This document shows positions 8,585-17,703 of a DNA stretch of 46,451 nt, piece after piece. Below the pieces are notes generated by a model that searched no databases, had not been told where the DNA came from, and saw only the letters and a program-made list of their open reading frames with translations. The position numbers and the translations under genes were made by a program. The stretch lies in the NCBI GenBank assembly GCA_021107755.1, contig JAIOSF010000017.1:1-46451 (forward strand). Reading direction: 5' to 3'. Numbering within the stretch: position 1 is the first letter of the stretch; each line of letters starts with the position of its first letter. Source of the stretch: Arcobacteraceae bacterium (lineage in GTDB: Bacteria > Campylobacterota > Campylobacteria > Campylobacterales > Arcobacteraceae).

Positions 8585-11500
8585 ATGTCAAATAATGAAA
8601 CACCACAATTTACACATCTCCATCTCCATACAGAATACTCAATGCTTGATGGTGCAAATAAAATAAAAGCACTTGCCGCAAAAGTAAAAGAGTTAGGTAT
8701 GACAAGTGTTGCTATGACAGACCATGGTAATATGTTTGGAACTATTGATTTTTATAACACCATGAAAAAAGAGGGTATTAAACCTATTATTGGGATGGAA
8801 GCATATCTTCATAACCAAGAAGAGATAAGTGATAAATCAACAAAACAAAGATTTCATTTATGTTTATATGCAAAAAATGATATAGGATATAAAAATCTTA
8901 TGTTTTTATCTTCACAAGCATACATGCATGGCTTTTACTATTATCCAAGAATAAATAAAAAACTTTTAAGAGAGAATTGTGAAGGATTAGTATGTACAGC
9001 TGCTTGTTTACAAGGTGAGATAAATTGGCACTTAAATCTAAATAATGATAGAAATGTTAAGAATGGTGCAAAAGGTTATGATGAAGCTAAAAGAATTGCT
9101 TTAGAATATAGAGAGATGTTTGGGGATGATTTTTATCTTGAAATAATGCGTCATGGGATAGTTGATCAACATTTCATTGATAAACAAATAATAAAACTAA
9201 GTTTAGAAACAGGTATTAAAATAGTTGCCACAAATGATACGCATTATACTAATCCAAAAGATGCAGAAGCACACGAAGCTTTTATGTGTATAGCGATGAA
9301 TAAACTTTACGATGATCCAAATCGTATGAGACACAGTGTTCATGAGTTTTATGTAAAGTCACCACAAGAGATAGCAAGACTTTATTCAGATATACCTGAG
9401 GCTATAGCAAATACACAAGAGATAGCAAATAAATGTAATTTAGAGATAAAACTAGGAGATCCAACACCGCCAAATTTTAAATTTACAAGAGAAAAAGCTG
9501 AATTAAATGGATTAACACTTCCTCAACCAGAATTAGAATATAGTTTAGAAAATGATAAAGTATTATTTATTGATGAGTGTTGGAGAGGATTAGAAGAAAG
9601 GTTAAAAATAGTAGATCCATCACGACATCAAGAGTATAAAGATAGACTCCAAGTTGAGATAGATATTATAAATAACATGAAATTCCCAGGATATATGCTT
9701 ATTGTTTGGGACTTTGTGGAATATGGTAAATCTATAGGGGTACCTGTGGGACCAGGACGGGGAAGTGCAGCTGGAAGCTTAGTAGCATTTTCACTTAAAA
9801 TTACAGATATTGACCCTATCCCTTATGGACTACTTTTTGAGAGATTCTTAAATCCAGAGAGGGTATCTATGCCAGATATTGATATGGATTTTTGTCAAGC
9901 AAGACGGCAAGAGGTCATAGACTATGTTGTTGAAAAATATGGTCGAGCAAATGTAGCGCAAATTATCACTTTTGGGAAACTTCTTGCAAAAGGTGTTATT
10001 CGAGATGTTGCTAGAGTTCTTGATATGCCTTATTCTCAAGCAGATGCAATGGCAAAACTTATACCAGATGAATTAGGGATAAATTTAAAAGATAGTTGGG
10101 AAAAAGAGCCTAAGATAAAAGAGTTGTGCGAATCTGATCCAAAAGCTGCAAGGGTATGGGAGTATGCTTTGGCATTAGAGGGATTAAATAGAAATGCTGG
10201 AACACACGCAGCAGGTGTTGTTATCTCAAATGAAGCTTTATGGAAAAAAACACCACTTTTTAAACCATCAGGACTGGATACATTAGCTACGCAGTACAAT
10301 GGAAAATATGTAGAGGATGTAGATTTAATCAAGTTTGACTTCTTAGGATTAAAAACTCTTACTGTTATAGAGGGTGCATTACAACTTATTGAAAAAAGAG
10401 ATGGGAGAAGAATAAACTTTATTGAAGAAGATGTAAATGATAAAGGTGTTTATGAACTAATTCAAACAGGGCATACAATAGGGTTGTTTCAAATAGAGTC
10501 TTCAGGTATGCAAGATTTAAATAGACGACTAAAGCCATCTAACTTTGAAGATATTATCGCCGTACTTGCACTTTATAGACCAGGTCCTATGGAGTCTGGG
10601 ATGCTTGATGACTTTATTGATAGAAAACATGGACGAGCTGAGATAAACTATTTTTATGATGAGTTTAATGAACCTCTTCGTCCAATACTAGAACCTACCT
10701 ATGGGGTTATTGTTTATCAAGAACAAGTTATGCAGATTGTTCAAGTTATTGGTGGATTTTCCCTTGGTGGTGCGGATTTAGTTCGGCGTGCTATGGGGAA
10801 AAAGATTAAAGAGGAGATGGATAGACTAAAAGGTGAATTTGCAGATGGTGGTGTAAAAAAAGGGTATAACCGCCAACATTGTGAAGAGCTTTTTGATTTG
10901 ATTGTAAAGTTTGCAGGATATGGATTTAATAAATCACATAGTGCTGCATATGCTATGGTAACTTTTTATACAAGTTATCTTAAAAAATATTATCCAACAG
11001 ACTTTATGTCTTCTCTTTTAACAAGTGAAAAAGATAATACAGACAAAGTTGTAAAATATGTAGATGAGGTAAAAAGATTAGGATTTGATCTTGTACCTCC
11101 CCATATTAATAAATCAGATTTAGTTTTTAGTTCAAATGTTATAGATGGACAAAAAGTTGTTATGTTTGGTATGGGTGCCTTAAAAGGTGCTGGTGATGTG
11201 GCTATTAAATCAATTCTAGAAGCTAGAAAAGAGGGTGCATTTAAAAACTTAAGTGATTTTGTAAGTAGAATAGATAGTAGTAAAGTAAATAAAAGAGTTA
11301 TAGAGACACTTATAAAATCAGGTGCTTTTGATTGTTTTGAATATTCAAGACGAGCGATGTTAGAACAAGTTGAAGATATTGTTGAAGCTGCTGGAAAAGC
11401 TGCACAGGCTAAAAAACAAGCTGTTGGAAGTTTATTTGGTGATGATGAAGATATGACAAGTATAGAAGTGAATTTAGACCACAGACCAGAGTATGATGAT

Positions 11501-12133
11501 AAAGAGATACTAGAGTTTGAAAAAGCAAGTTTAGGTTTTTATGTATCTGGACATCCACTTGATAAATATAGAGAAACTCTTGATGAGATTAATTATACTT
11601 TAAGTAGCGAGATTGATAATTTAACAGATGGAAGTGAAGCACTTTTAATAGGAAAGATTGAAGGAATTGTAGAAAAAATCTCTAAAAAAGGGAATAAGTT
11701 TGGAATTGCTACAATTATGGATTTACACGGAAATATTGAGTTAATGCTTTTTGAAGATAGGATAAAAGAGCTTAATGAAGATTTTGACTTAACGAAACCA
11801 ATTGCTTTTAAAGTTCGAGCTAAAATAGATGATTTTGGTGTAAAGTTTAATCTTCTTAAAATAGAGTCACTTAAAGAGGCAAAAACAGAGAAGTTAAAAA
11901 AAGGGAAAAAAGTAGAAAAGATATTACCTCCTTTAAATGTTGCCATTGAATTTTCCAATGATGAAAAAATATTATATGATCTTTTTGAAATAATTTCTAA
12001 AAATCAAGGGAAAAGAGAAATTAACTTAATAATTAAATCCAAACTTGGTGATGTTGAACTTGACAGTAGTTATTATGTAAATAATACTATTGAGGCTAAA
12101 CTAAAAGAGTTGTCAGGTGTTCAAGTAGCTTAG
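8585..12133 (+). CDS. dnaE: DNA polymerase III subunit alpha
   Basis: Catalytic subunit of the replicative polymerase. The N-terminal PHP domain starts with FTHLHLHTEYSMLDG (about 9-23). The palm domain has PGRGSAAGSLV and PDIDMDFC with D431, D433 and D435 near the active site, then IKFDFLGLKTL. The motif VYQEQVMQI is in the fingers. A helix-hairpin-helix region and an OB fold (around 990-1070) follow. Length 1182 matches the bacterial DnaE1 type. The only possible start is the ATG at 8585, which lacks a ribosome site. Confidence 0.97.
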   Translation: MSNNETPQFTHLHLHTEYSMLDGANKIKALAAKVKELGMTSVAMTDHGNMFGTIDFYNTMKKEGIKPIIGMEAYLHNQEEISDKSTKQRFHLCLYAKNDIGYKNLMFLSSQAYMHGFYYYPRINKKLLRENCEGLVCTAACLQGEINWHLNLNNDRNVKNGAKGYDEAKRIALEYREMFGDDFYLEIMRHGIVDQHFIDKQIIKLSLETGIKIVATNDTHYTNPKDAEAHEAFMCIAMNKLYDDPNRMRHSVHEFYVKSPQEIARLYSDIPEAIANTQEIANKCNLEIKLGDPTPPNFKFTREKAELNGLTLPQPELEYSLENDKVLFIDECWRGLEERLKIVDPSRHQEYKDRLQVEIDIINNMKFPGYMLIVWDFVEYGKSIGVPVGPGRGSAAGSLVAFSLKITDIDPIPYGLLFERFLNPERVSMPDIDMDFCQARRQEVIDYVVEKYGRANVAQIITFGKLLAKGVIRDVARVLDMPYSQADAMAKLIPDELGINLKDSWEKEPKIKELCESDPKAARVWEYALALEGLNRNAGTHAAGVVISNEALWKKTPLFKPSGLDTLATQYNGKYVEDVDLIKFDFLGLKTLTVIEGALQLIEKRDGRRINFIEEDVNDKGVYELIQTGHTIGLFQIESSGMQDLNRRLKPSNFEDIIAVLALYRPGPMESGMLDDFIDRKHGRAEINYFYDEFNEPLRPILEPTYGVIVYQEQVMQIVQVIGGFSLGGADLVRRAMGKKIKEEMDRLKGEFADGGVKKGYNRQHCEELFDLIVKFAGYGFNKSHSAAYAMVTFYTSYLKKYYPTDFMSSLLTSEKDNTDKVVKYVDEVKRLGFDLVPPHINKSDLVFSSNVIDGQKVVMFGMGALKGAGDVAIKSILEARKEGAFKNLSDFVSRIDSSKVNKRVIETLIKSGAFDCFEYSRRAMLEQVEDIVEAAGKAAQAKKQAVGSLFGDDEDMTSIEVNLDHRPEYDDKEILEFEKASLGFYVSGHPLDKYRETLDEINYTLSSEIDNLTDGSEALLIGKIEGIVEKISKKGNKFGIATIMDLHGNIELMLFEDRIKELNEDFDLTKPIAFKVRAKIDDFGVKFNLLKIESLKEAKTEKLKKGKKVEKILPPLNVAIEFSNDEKILYDLFEIISKNQGKREINLIIKSKLGDVELDSSYYVNNTIEAKLKELSGVQVA

Positions 12134-12145
12134 GAAGCTATTTTT
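12126..12145 (+). terminator. Short hairpin terminator after dnaE
   Basis: TAGCTT/AAGCTA, a 6-bp stem with a 3-nt loop, overlaps the dnaE stop codon and is followed by five Ts. Stem is short, so strength is uncertain. Confidence 0.5.
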
Positions 12146-12205
12146 ATTTAGTATAAATTATAATTTTGATAGAATAAAATTAATTTTATTAAAAGAGAGT
12201 TATTC

Positions 12206-13471
12206 ATGCAACAAGAAACTTTAGCTATACACGCAGGATATGAAAAAGACCAGCAATTAACTATGGCGGTACCTTTATATCAAACAACAGCTTTTGAATT
12301 TAAAAGTACAGAACATGGGGCCAACTTATTTAGTTTAAAAGAGTTAGGTAATATCTATACAAGACTTTCAAATCCAACAACAGATATATTGGAAAAAAGA
12401 TTTGCTCAAGTTGAAGGTGGAGCAGCAGCTTTAGCAACAGCTAGTGGTATGAGTGCTATTTTTTATGCTATAGCAAATGTTGCCCAAGCTGGAGATAATA
12501 TAGTAACTTCAGATAAGCTGTATGGTGGTACATATAATCAATTTGTACATACTCTAAAAAGATTTGGAATAGAGGTAAGGTTTTTTGATACTTTTAATCC
12601 TCAAAGTGCTGAAGCTTTAATTGATGATAATACAAAAGCTATCTTTTTTGAATCTATCTCTAATCCATCTATTGATGTTATTGATATAGAACAAATTGTT
12701 GCAATTGCAAAAAAATACAATATTATGAGTATGGTTGATAACACTGTAGCTACTCCATATCTTTTTAAGCCTTTTGATTGGGGAATTGACATCTCAGTTC
12801 ATTCAACGAGTAAATATGTCACAGGACAAGGTCTTGCTATGGGTGGTATGTTAATTGAAAGAGTTGGATTAAATGATTTTATAAAAACTAATGATAGGTA
12901 TAAACACTTTAATGAACCAGATCCATCTTATCATGGTTTAGTATATACTCAACTTGAAGGATTTCCAGCATTTTGTTTGAGAGCTAGACTTGGATTAATG
13001 AGAGACTTAGGAAGTGTACCTGCACCATTTAATTCTTGGTTACTTATTCAGGGGCTTGAGACACTTGGACTGAGAATGAAAGAACATAGTGCAAGCACAC
13101 TTAAAGTAGCAAAATTTTTAGATACTTGCAGTGAGGTAAAAAGTGTAAAATATCCATTTTTAGAAGGGGATTTTAATTATAAAAATGCAAAAAAATATCT
13201 TATCAATGGAGCAAGTGGATTATTAAGTTTTGATGTTGGAAGTTATGAAAAAGCACAATCTATTATTGATAAGCTTCAAATATTTTCGTTAGTAACAAAT
13301 ATAGGAGATACAAAGTCTATTGTAACACATAGTGCAAGTACTACACATCAACAACTTTCAGATGAAGATAAAATAGCTTGTGGTGTAACACCTGGACTTA
13401 TACGATTAAGTATAGGATTAGAAAGTGTTGATGACTTGATCGCAGATTTAGAACAAGCAATAAGGGTATAG
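12206..13471 (+). CDS. metY: O-acetylhomoserine sulfhydrylase (aminocarboxypropyltransferase)
   Basis: PLP enzyme that makes homocysteine from O-acetylhomoserine and sulfide in methionine synthesis. The 421-residue protein starts QQETLAIHAGYEKD, has YTRLSNPTTDILEKR and the SGMSAIFYAI region, and carries the PLP-binding lysine in VHSTSKYVTGQG. Length and the QLEGFPAF insertion favour MetY over the shorter MetB/MetC enzymes. AGAGAG lies ahead of the ATG. metX follows with no gap and makes its substrate, which supports the call. Confidence 0.93.
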   Translation: MQQETLAIHAGYEKDQQLTMAVPLYQTTAFEFKSTEHGANLFSLKELGNIYTRLSNPTTDILEKRFAQVEGGAAALATASGMSAIFYAIANVAQAGDNIVTSDKLYGGTYNQFVHTLKRFGIEVRFFDTFNPQSAEALIDDNTKAIFFESISNPSIDVIDIEQIVAIAKKYNIMSMVDNTVATPYLFKPFDWGIDISVHSTSKYVTGQGLAMGGMLIERVGLNDFIKTNDRYKHFNEPDPSYHGLVYTQLEGFPAFCLRARLGLMRDLGSVPAPFNSWLLIQGLETLGLRMKEHSASTLKVAKFLDTCSEVKSVKYPFLEGDFNYKNAKKYLINGASGLLSFDVGSYEKAQSIIDKLQIFSLVTNIGDTKSIVTHSASTTHQQLSDEDKIACGVTPGLIRLSIGLESVDDLIADLEQAIRV

Positions 13472-14581
13472 TTGAAAATAGTAACAAACAAAGCTGTATT
13501 TAATAGACCACTTTATTTAGAAAGTGGTCGTTTATTAGAATCCTATGAGATAATGTATGAGACTTATGGCGAAATGAATGCAGATAAGTCAAATATTATC
13601 ATAATCACTCATGCTCTTACAGGTTCACACCATGCTGCTGGTTTTTATGAAGGGGATAGAAAGCCTGGATATTGGGATGCTTTGATTGGGGATGGAAAAG
13701 CTATTGACACACTCAAATATTTTGTAGTTGCTACAAATAATATTGGCTCTTGTTTTGGTAGTACTGGACCAATGAGTTTAGATAAAAATGGAAAACCTTA
13801 TAGATTTAAATTTCCAATATTAACAATAAGTGATATTGTAAAAGCACAAAAATCACTTTGGGATAAATTAGGAATAGGGCATGTTAAAGCTATTGTTGGT
13901 GGAAGTATGGGAGGTATGCAAGCATTGTGTTATGCTATTGAGTACCCTGATTTTGCTGATATTGTTATCCCTCTTGCGACTACTGCATATACAAGACCCT
14001 GGGCAATTGCATTTAATAAAGTTACAATGGAAGCAATAAGAAATGATCCAGAGTTTAAAGATGGTTATTATGATTCAAAAGATATAAAAGAAAATGGTTT
14101 AAAGGGTTTAGCAGTAGGGAGAATGGCAGGACATATATCTTATCTCTCATCGGGTTCTATGAATGAAAAGTTTGGGAGAAAGTATGTTGCACAAGATGGA
14201 CTCTATGAACTTTTTGGACGATTTGAAGTAGAAAGCTATTTAGAGTATAATGGGTATAATTTTCCACATAACTTTGATCCATTAAGTTATTTATATATTA
14301 TAAAAACCATCAATATTTTTGATGCAGCAAGAGGTAGTGATAAGCTTGAAGATGTACTTGGAAGAATAAAGTCTAAACTTCATTTGATTTCATTCAGTGG
14401 TGATATGTTATTTTTCCCTAGTGAAATGGAAGAGATAAAGATTGTGATGGATAAAATTGGAAATAGTGATAAGTGTACTTATGATATGATTGAAAGTGAT
14501 TATGGCCATGATGCATTTTTAGTGGAAGTGGAAAAATTCGAAGATAAAATAATACAAATGCTGGAGGGGAAATATGAGTGA
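13472..14581 (+). CDS. metX: Homoserine O-acetyltransferase
   Basis: Alpha/beta-hydrolase-fold enzyme that acetylates homoserine with acetyl-CoA, giving the MetY substrate. The nucleophile S145 is in VGGSMGGMQAL; the HALTGSHHAAG oxyanion region is at 47-57; the catalytic His is in DYGHDAFLVE near the C-terminus. The start is a TTG directly after the metY stop, with AAGGG six bases upstream. Length 369 is typical. The end overlaps xseB by 8 bases. Confidence 0.95.
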   Translation: MKIVTNKAVFNRPLYLESGRLLESYEIMYETYGEMNADKSNIIIITHALTGSHHAAGFYEGDRKPGYWDALIGDGKAIDTLKYFVVATNNIGSCFGSTGPMSLDKNGKPYRFKFPILTISDIVKAQKSLWDKLGIGHVKAIVGGSMGGMQALCYAIEYPDFADIVIPLATTAYTRPWAIAFNKVTMEAIRNDPEFKDGYYDSKDIKENGLKGLAVGRMAGHISYLSSGSMNEKFGRKYVAQDGLYELFGRFEVESYLEYNGYNFPHNFDPLSYLYIIKTINIFDAARGSDKLEDVLGRIKSKLHLISFSGDMLFFPSEMEEIKIVMDKIGNSDKCTYDMIESDYGHDAFLVEVEKFEDKIIQMLEGKYE

Positions 14582-14768
14582 AACAAAAGATGAATTGTCA
14601 TTTGAACAAAAAATTCAAGAGGCACAAAAATTACTTGAAAAGTTAATTGACCCAGAGATAACATTAAGTAAAAGTGTTGAGGTTTATAAGGCAGGTTTAA
14701 AAGAGTTAGAGATGGCTCAAAAGCTTCTAGATGATGCAAAGTTAGAGTTTCAAGAAATTTCACAATAA
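14574..14768 (+). CDS. xseB: Exodeoxyribonuclease VII small subunit
   Basis: Small helical subunit of exonuclease VII, which degrades single-stranded DNA. The 64-residue product has the family pattern FEQKIQEAQKLLEKL followed by LSKSVEVYKAGLKEL and LLDDAKLEFQEI. It overlaps the end of metX and has GGAGGGGAAAT upstream. The large subunit xseA is not in the window. Confidence 0.9.
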   Translation: MSETKDELSFEQKIQEAQKLLEKLIDPEITLSKSVEVYKAGLKELEMAQKLLDDAKLEFQEISQ

Positions 14769-14774
14769 GGATTT

Positions 14775-15380
14775 ATGATGAATGGTAGAATGAAAAGCTT
14801 TATAGAAGATACGGTTATTTCTATTGTAATAATCATGATTATAGCTGCTCTTTATTATGTTATTTCAAATTTTATATTAAATAATGATGAAGTGGTAGAA
14901 GAAAAAAAAGTAACAATTGTTATTGATGAAGAAAAAGTGCAAGAGAAAAACTCAACTATAATAATAGACGATAAGATTGAAGAAAAATTAGACACTAATG
15001 AAACAAAAGATATAAATCAAACAATTAGTGATAAAAAAAAAGTTAATAGTATAGAAAAACAACTCATTAGTGATGAAAAAGAAAAAAAAGTAGACAAGGA
15101 AAAATTAAAAAGCTTTATTAATAATTTAGAAGAGAATATTGCAAAAAGTATTGATTATAATTTGGATGAAAATAATACGAATCAAGAAGAGTATCTCAAA
15201 ATAAGAGTTACACTACTAAAATCTGGGGATTATGAGCAATTAACTTTTGTGGAAGGTAATGAAAAGTTATTTGAAAAAAATAAAGAGAATATTACTAACA
15301 CTTTTCCCTTATCTATTAACAAAGATATTATAGAAGAATTCCCTCGATATATAAGAATAGAATTAAAGAAAAAATTTTAA
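14775..15380 (+). CDS. Membrane-anchored protein with charged linker, function unknown
   Basis: I do not recognise the family. One membrane segment at about residues 12-34 (VISIVIIMIIAALYYVI), then a Lys/Glu-rich linker to about 125, then a small compact C-terminal part with alternating hydrophobic residues. The topology (anchor, charged linker, small C-terminal domain) resembles TonB-type proteins, but I see no proline repeats and no clear TonB motif, so this is only a shape comparison. AAGGATTT precedes the start. It follows xseB by six bases and is probably the last gene of the operon. Confidence 0.7.
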   Translation: MMNGRMKSFIEDTVISIVIIMIIAALYYVISNFILNNDEVVEEKKVTIVIDEEKVQEKNSTIIIDDKIEEKLDTNETKDINQTISDKKKVNSIEKQLISDEKEKKVDKEKLKSFINNLEENIAKSIDYNLDENNTNQEEYLKIRVTLLKSGDYEQLTFVEGNEKLFEKNKENITNTFPLSINKDIIEEFPRYIRIELKKKF

Positions 15381-15406
15381 TTTTAGAAATAGTTCAGATA
15401 TAACTA

Positions 15407-15431
15407 ATAGCGTATATTACTAATACGCTAT
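15407..15431. terminator. Hairpin between convergent genes, possible bidirectional terminator
   Basis: A perfect 9-bp stem, ATAGCGTAT at 15407-15415 with ATACGCTAT at 15423-15431, and 7-nt loop. It sits between the stop codons of two convergent genes. T-runs on either side are poor. Confidence 0.5.
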
Positions 15432-15757
15432 CAATTATTAAAACTTGTAAGTTTTTTACAATTAGTACAGTTCTCAATTTGTATAAAATCTTCTTTACAA
15501 CGAACACAAGGATGGTTCGTGTTTTCAAAATCTCTAACAATACTACAATTAGGATGTTTAGATGCTAAGTAAGATACATTGAGTACAGGATCAAATGCTA
15601 ACTCATGAATAATATCCTTTGTTGTATGTAAGTTTTGTGCAACAGACTTTCTAATTACTGCAGAAAAATCATTTTTAAGCTTTTTTAAGATAGATATATC
15701 TTGACTATTTTGTGCTAATAAAACCTTATGGTTAAAACTACTTTCATCTATGCTCAT
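15431..15757 (-). CDS. Small protein with HEAT-like helices and zinc-ribbon cysteines, function unknown
   Basis: A 108-residue cytoplasmic protein. Residues 15-70 contain two related helical units (VIRKSVAQN and VLNVSYLASKHPN, each followed by an acidic/hydrophobic helix), similar to variant leucine-rich or HEAT-like repeats. The C-terminal part has CVRC and, 12 residues later, CTNC, a likely zinc ribbon. AAAGGG precedes the ATG. Function cannot be stated; a protein-binding role would fit the repeats. Confidence 0.7.
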   Translation of the reverse strand: MSIDESSFNHKVLLAQNSQDISILKKLKNDFSAVIRKSVAQNLHTTKDIIHELAFDPVLNVSYLASKHPNCSIVRDFENTNHPCVRCKEDFIQIENCTNCKKLTSFNN

Positions 15758-16063
15758 AACAAACCCTTTCTTTTTTAATATAAGATAAAGTTATTATATA
15801 TCAATTTATTATATATGTAAAGAAAAAAGTATAAAATAATTATTTTAAGTATAAAATAGTTAAAAACTATAAAATATAAAGCTAAAAGTCTTATAGAAGT
15901 CTTGAATATACTCTATTGAACAAAAGAAATTTTTACTTTTTAAGATTGAAATTATTAATTTATGTAACAAATATAAGTTTTTTTTTGTTAAAAGAGTATT
16001 TAGTATTGACTTTTACTATATTTTCTGTATAATAGTAATAAAATATAGTGAAAGGAAATTAAA
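15758..16063. other. Intergenic region of about 300 bp, very AT-rich
   Basis: Holds divergent regulatory DNA for the genes on either side. An 11-base sequence, TTATTATATAT, is repeated at 15791 and 15806, and AGTATAAAATA is repeated at 15828 and 15848, exactly 20 bases apart. The right end carries a strong promoter for the small ORF at 16064. I see no RNA gene here. Confidence 0.5.
16006..16033 (+). promoter_or_regulatory. Strong sigma-70-type promoter before the 42-residue ORF
   Basis: TTGACT at 16006-16011 and a perfect TATAAT at 16028-16033 with 16 bases between. It is the closest match to the consensus in the window and points to the small ORF 30 bases downstream. Confidence 0.7.
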
Positions 16064-16192
16064 ATGTCAATATATTCAATAAAATATCAATCAAACAAAG
16101 ATTTAAGTGATGTTGCTACATTGAAACTTTATTTAATATCTGCGGGAATATTTCTAACGATAGCTTTGATTCCATCTATTTGTATCTCATAG
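16064..16192 (+). CDS. Small single-span membrane protein (42 residues), unknown
   Basis: Short frame beginning MSIYSIKYQSNKDLSD with one hydrophobic segment, about residues 20-41 (LKLYLISAGIFLTIALIPSI). AAAGGAAA lies ahead of the ATG and a near-consensus promoter lies further upstream; both argue that it is expressed. It ends 9 bases before the convergent fliP stop. I do not recognise it. Alternatively the transcript is a small RNA with incidental coding potential. Confidence 0.6.
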   Translation: MSIYSIKYQSNKDLSDVATLKLYLISAGIFLTIALIPSICIS

Positions 16193-16201
16193 TGTAATTT
16201 T

Positions 16202-16939
16202 TTACTTAAAGGATTGTGCTAAGTTACCAATAATCAAATGCCAACCATCAATAATGATGAAGAAGATTAGTTTAATAGGTAAGGATATCATTACAGGTGG
16301 AAGCATCATCATACCTAAACTCATTAAAATAGATGCAACAATAATATCTATAACTAAAAATGGCAAGAAGACTAAAAAGCCAATTTCAAAAGCAGTTCTA
16401 AGTTCACTTACAACAAAAGCTGGCATAAGAAGTGTAAGTGGTACATCTGCAATATTTGCTGGATTTTCCTCTTTTTTGATACGGTAAAAAAGTGCTAAAT
16501 CTTTTTCTCTGGTATTTTTAATCATAAACTCTTTAAAAGGTCCAACAGATTCATCAAAAGCGACTTCATAATTGATAGTTTCGTTCATGTAAGGCTGAAT
16601 TCCATTTTCCCAAGCTTGTTTTGCATAGGGTTCCATAATAAAAAATGTTAATATCAAACTAAGAGATATAATAATTTGATTTGGTGGGGATTGTTGTAAT
16701 CCCAATGCTTGTCTTAAAAGTCCAAATACAATGATAAGTCTTGTAAAACTTGTAACCATTAAAAGTAGAGTAGGGGCAAGTACAAAAAGCATCAGAATAA
16801 CTGCAATGTTGATAGTTTTTACAAATTGTGCAGGGTTTTCAACTGCAGCTACAGAGAGATTAACTAACGGTGTATCTTCTGCTCCAAATAAACTAAGAGA
16901 AAAAATAGATAATAAGAGTAATATAAATTTAATGTTCAT
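16202..16939 (-). CDS. fliP: Flagellar biosynthesis protein FliP
   Basis: Core membrane protein of the flagellar type III export gate, forming the FliPQR channel. A cleavable signal peptide (about 1-20, ending FGAED) is followed by membrane segments near 43-65, the LGLQQSPPNQIIISLSLILT region, and two C-terminal segments around 180-235 containing SLGMMMLPPVMISLP, a family signature. Length 245 is normal. The start overlaps the preceding gene by 11 bases. It implies a flagellated cell. Confidence 0.96.
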   Translation of the reverse strand: MNIKFILLLLSIFSLSLFGAEDTPLVNLSVAAVENPAQFVKTINIAVILMLFVLAPTLLLMVTSFTRLIIVFGLLRQALGLQQSPPNQIIISLSLILTFFIMEPYAKQAWENGIQPYMNETINYEVAFDESVGPFKEFMIKNTREKDLALFYRIKKEENPANIADVPLTLLMPAFVVSELRTAFEIGFLVFLPFLVIDIIVASILMSLGMMMLPPVMISLPIKLIFFIIIDGWHLIIGNLAQSFK

Positions 16940-17690
16940 TTTGTGATTCCCTTTGGTTTAAAATACAGCAAATTTTGGTTCCATAAAGATAAATATTCCA
17001 AGAGATATATATCCATAAAAAGAAAAATAGTATTACACTAAATGAACCATAAATAGTAGTATAAGTTGTATTTACAGTGACATAATATCCAAACAAACTT
17101 TTTGTAACACTTAATGCAATAATTGTAACTAAACTAGATATAGTAGCTGCTAGAAACTTTACATCTGTATTTGCAGAGAGTATAAATAAAGCGATAAATA
17201 AAAGCCATAAGAATAAAAATGCAAAGATATATCCAGAAAATGTAAAAATAAGAAAAGTCGATATTAGAATATATACTACAAATAATATAGGTATAAGGAT
17301 TAAAAAACCTAAATAGAGAAAAAAGAGTTTATAAATTGCTCTTGTTTTTGTCCCATAAATTTTATTGATGATATGTTCATAATCTCTAAAAAACATAGTA
17401 AATACAAAAAGGAGATAAAAAATCCCTATGGAGCCTAACTTATCTGTATTTTCTAAAAATTTATCTAAAAAATTTGCAATCGTGCTAGAGTGTGTGGGGT
17501 TAATAAAATCAACAATATAAGACATCAATAAAGCAGTATGTTGTTCAAAAGAGGATAAACTTGAGATAACAACAATTAATAATGCTAAAAGAGGTAAAAT
17601 AGAAAAAATAGTAAAAAAGCTTAAACTAGCTGAGTGATAAGGTATATCATCATCAAAAAAGTTATATACTTTGACAAATAACTCTTTCAA
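16929..17690 (-). CDS. YihY/BrkB family inner membrane protein
   Basis: Polytopic membrane protein once named ribonuclease BN; its role is not established and the RNase name is generally regarded as wrong. The 253 residues start with the typical FFDDDIPYHSASLSFFTIFSILPLLALLI-type first segment (shown here only in part: YHSASLSFFTIFSILPLL) and contain about six membrane segments. The start is TTG with GAGGGAAA in front. It overlaps fliP, so the two are probably translated together. Confidence 0.88.
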   Translation of the reverse strand: MKELFVKVYNFFDDDIPYHSASLSFFTIFSILPLLALLIVVISSLSSFEQHTALLMSYIVDFINPTHSSTIANFLDKFLENTDKLGSIGIFYLLFVFTMFFRDYEHIINKIYGTKTRAIYKLFFLYLGFLILIPILFVVYILISTFLIFTFSGYIFAFLFLWLLFIALFILSANTDVKFLAATISSLVTIIALSVTKSLFGYYVTVNTTYTTIYGSFSVILFFFLWIYISWNIYLYGTKICCILNQRESQNEH

Positions 17691-17703
17691 TTATTTCCCT
17701 CAA

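Noticed and set aside
12134-12205. Possible SAM riboswitch ahead of metY
   Set aside because: The gap is only 72 bases and holds no multi-helix structure.
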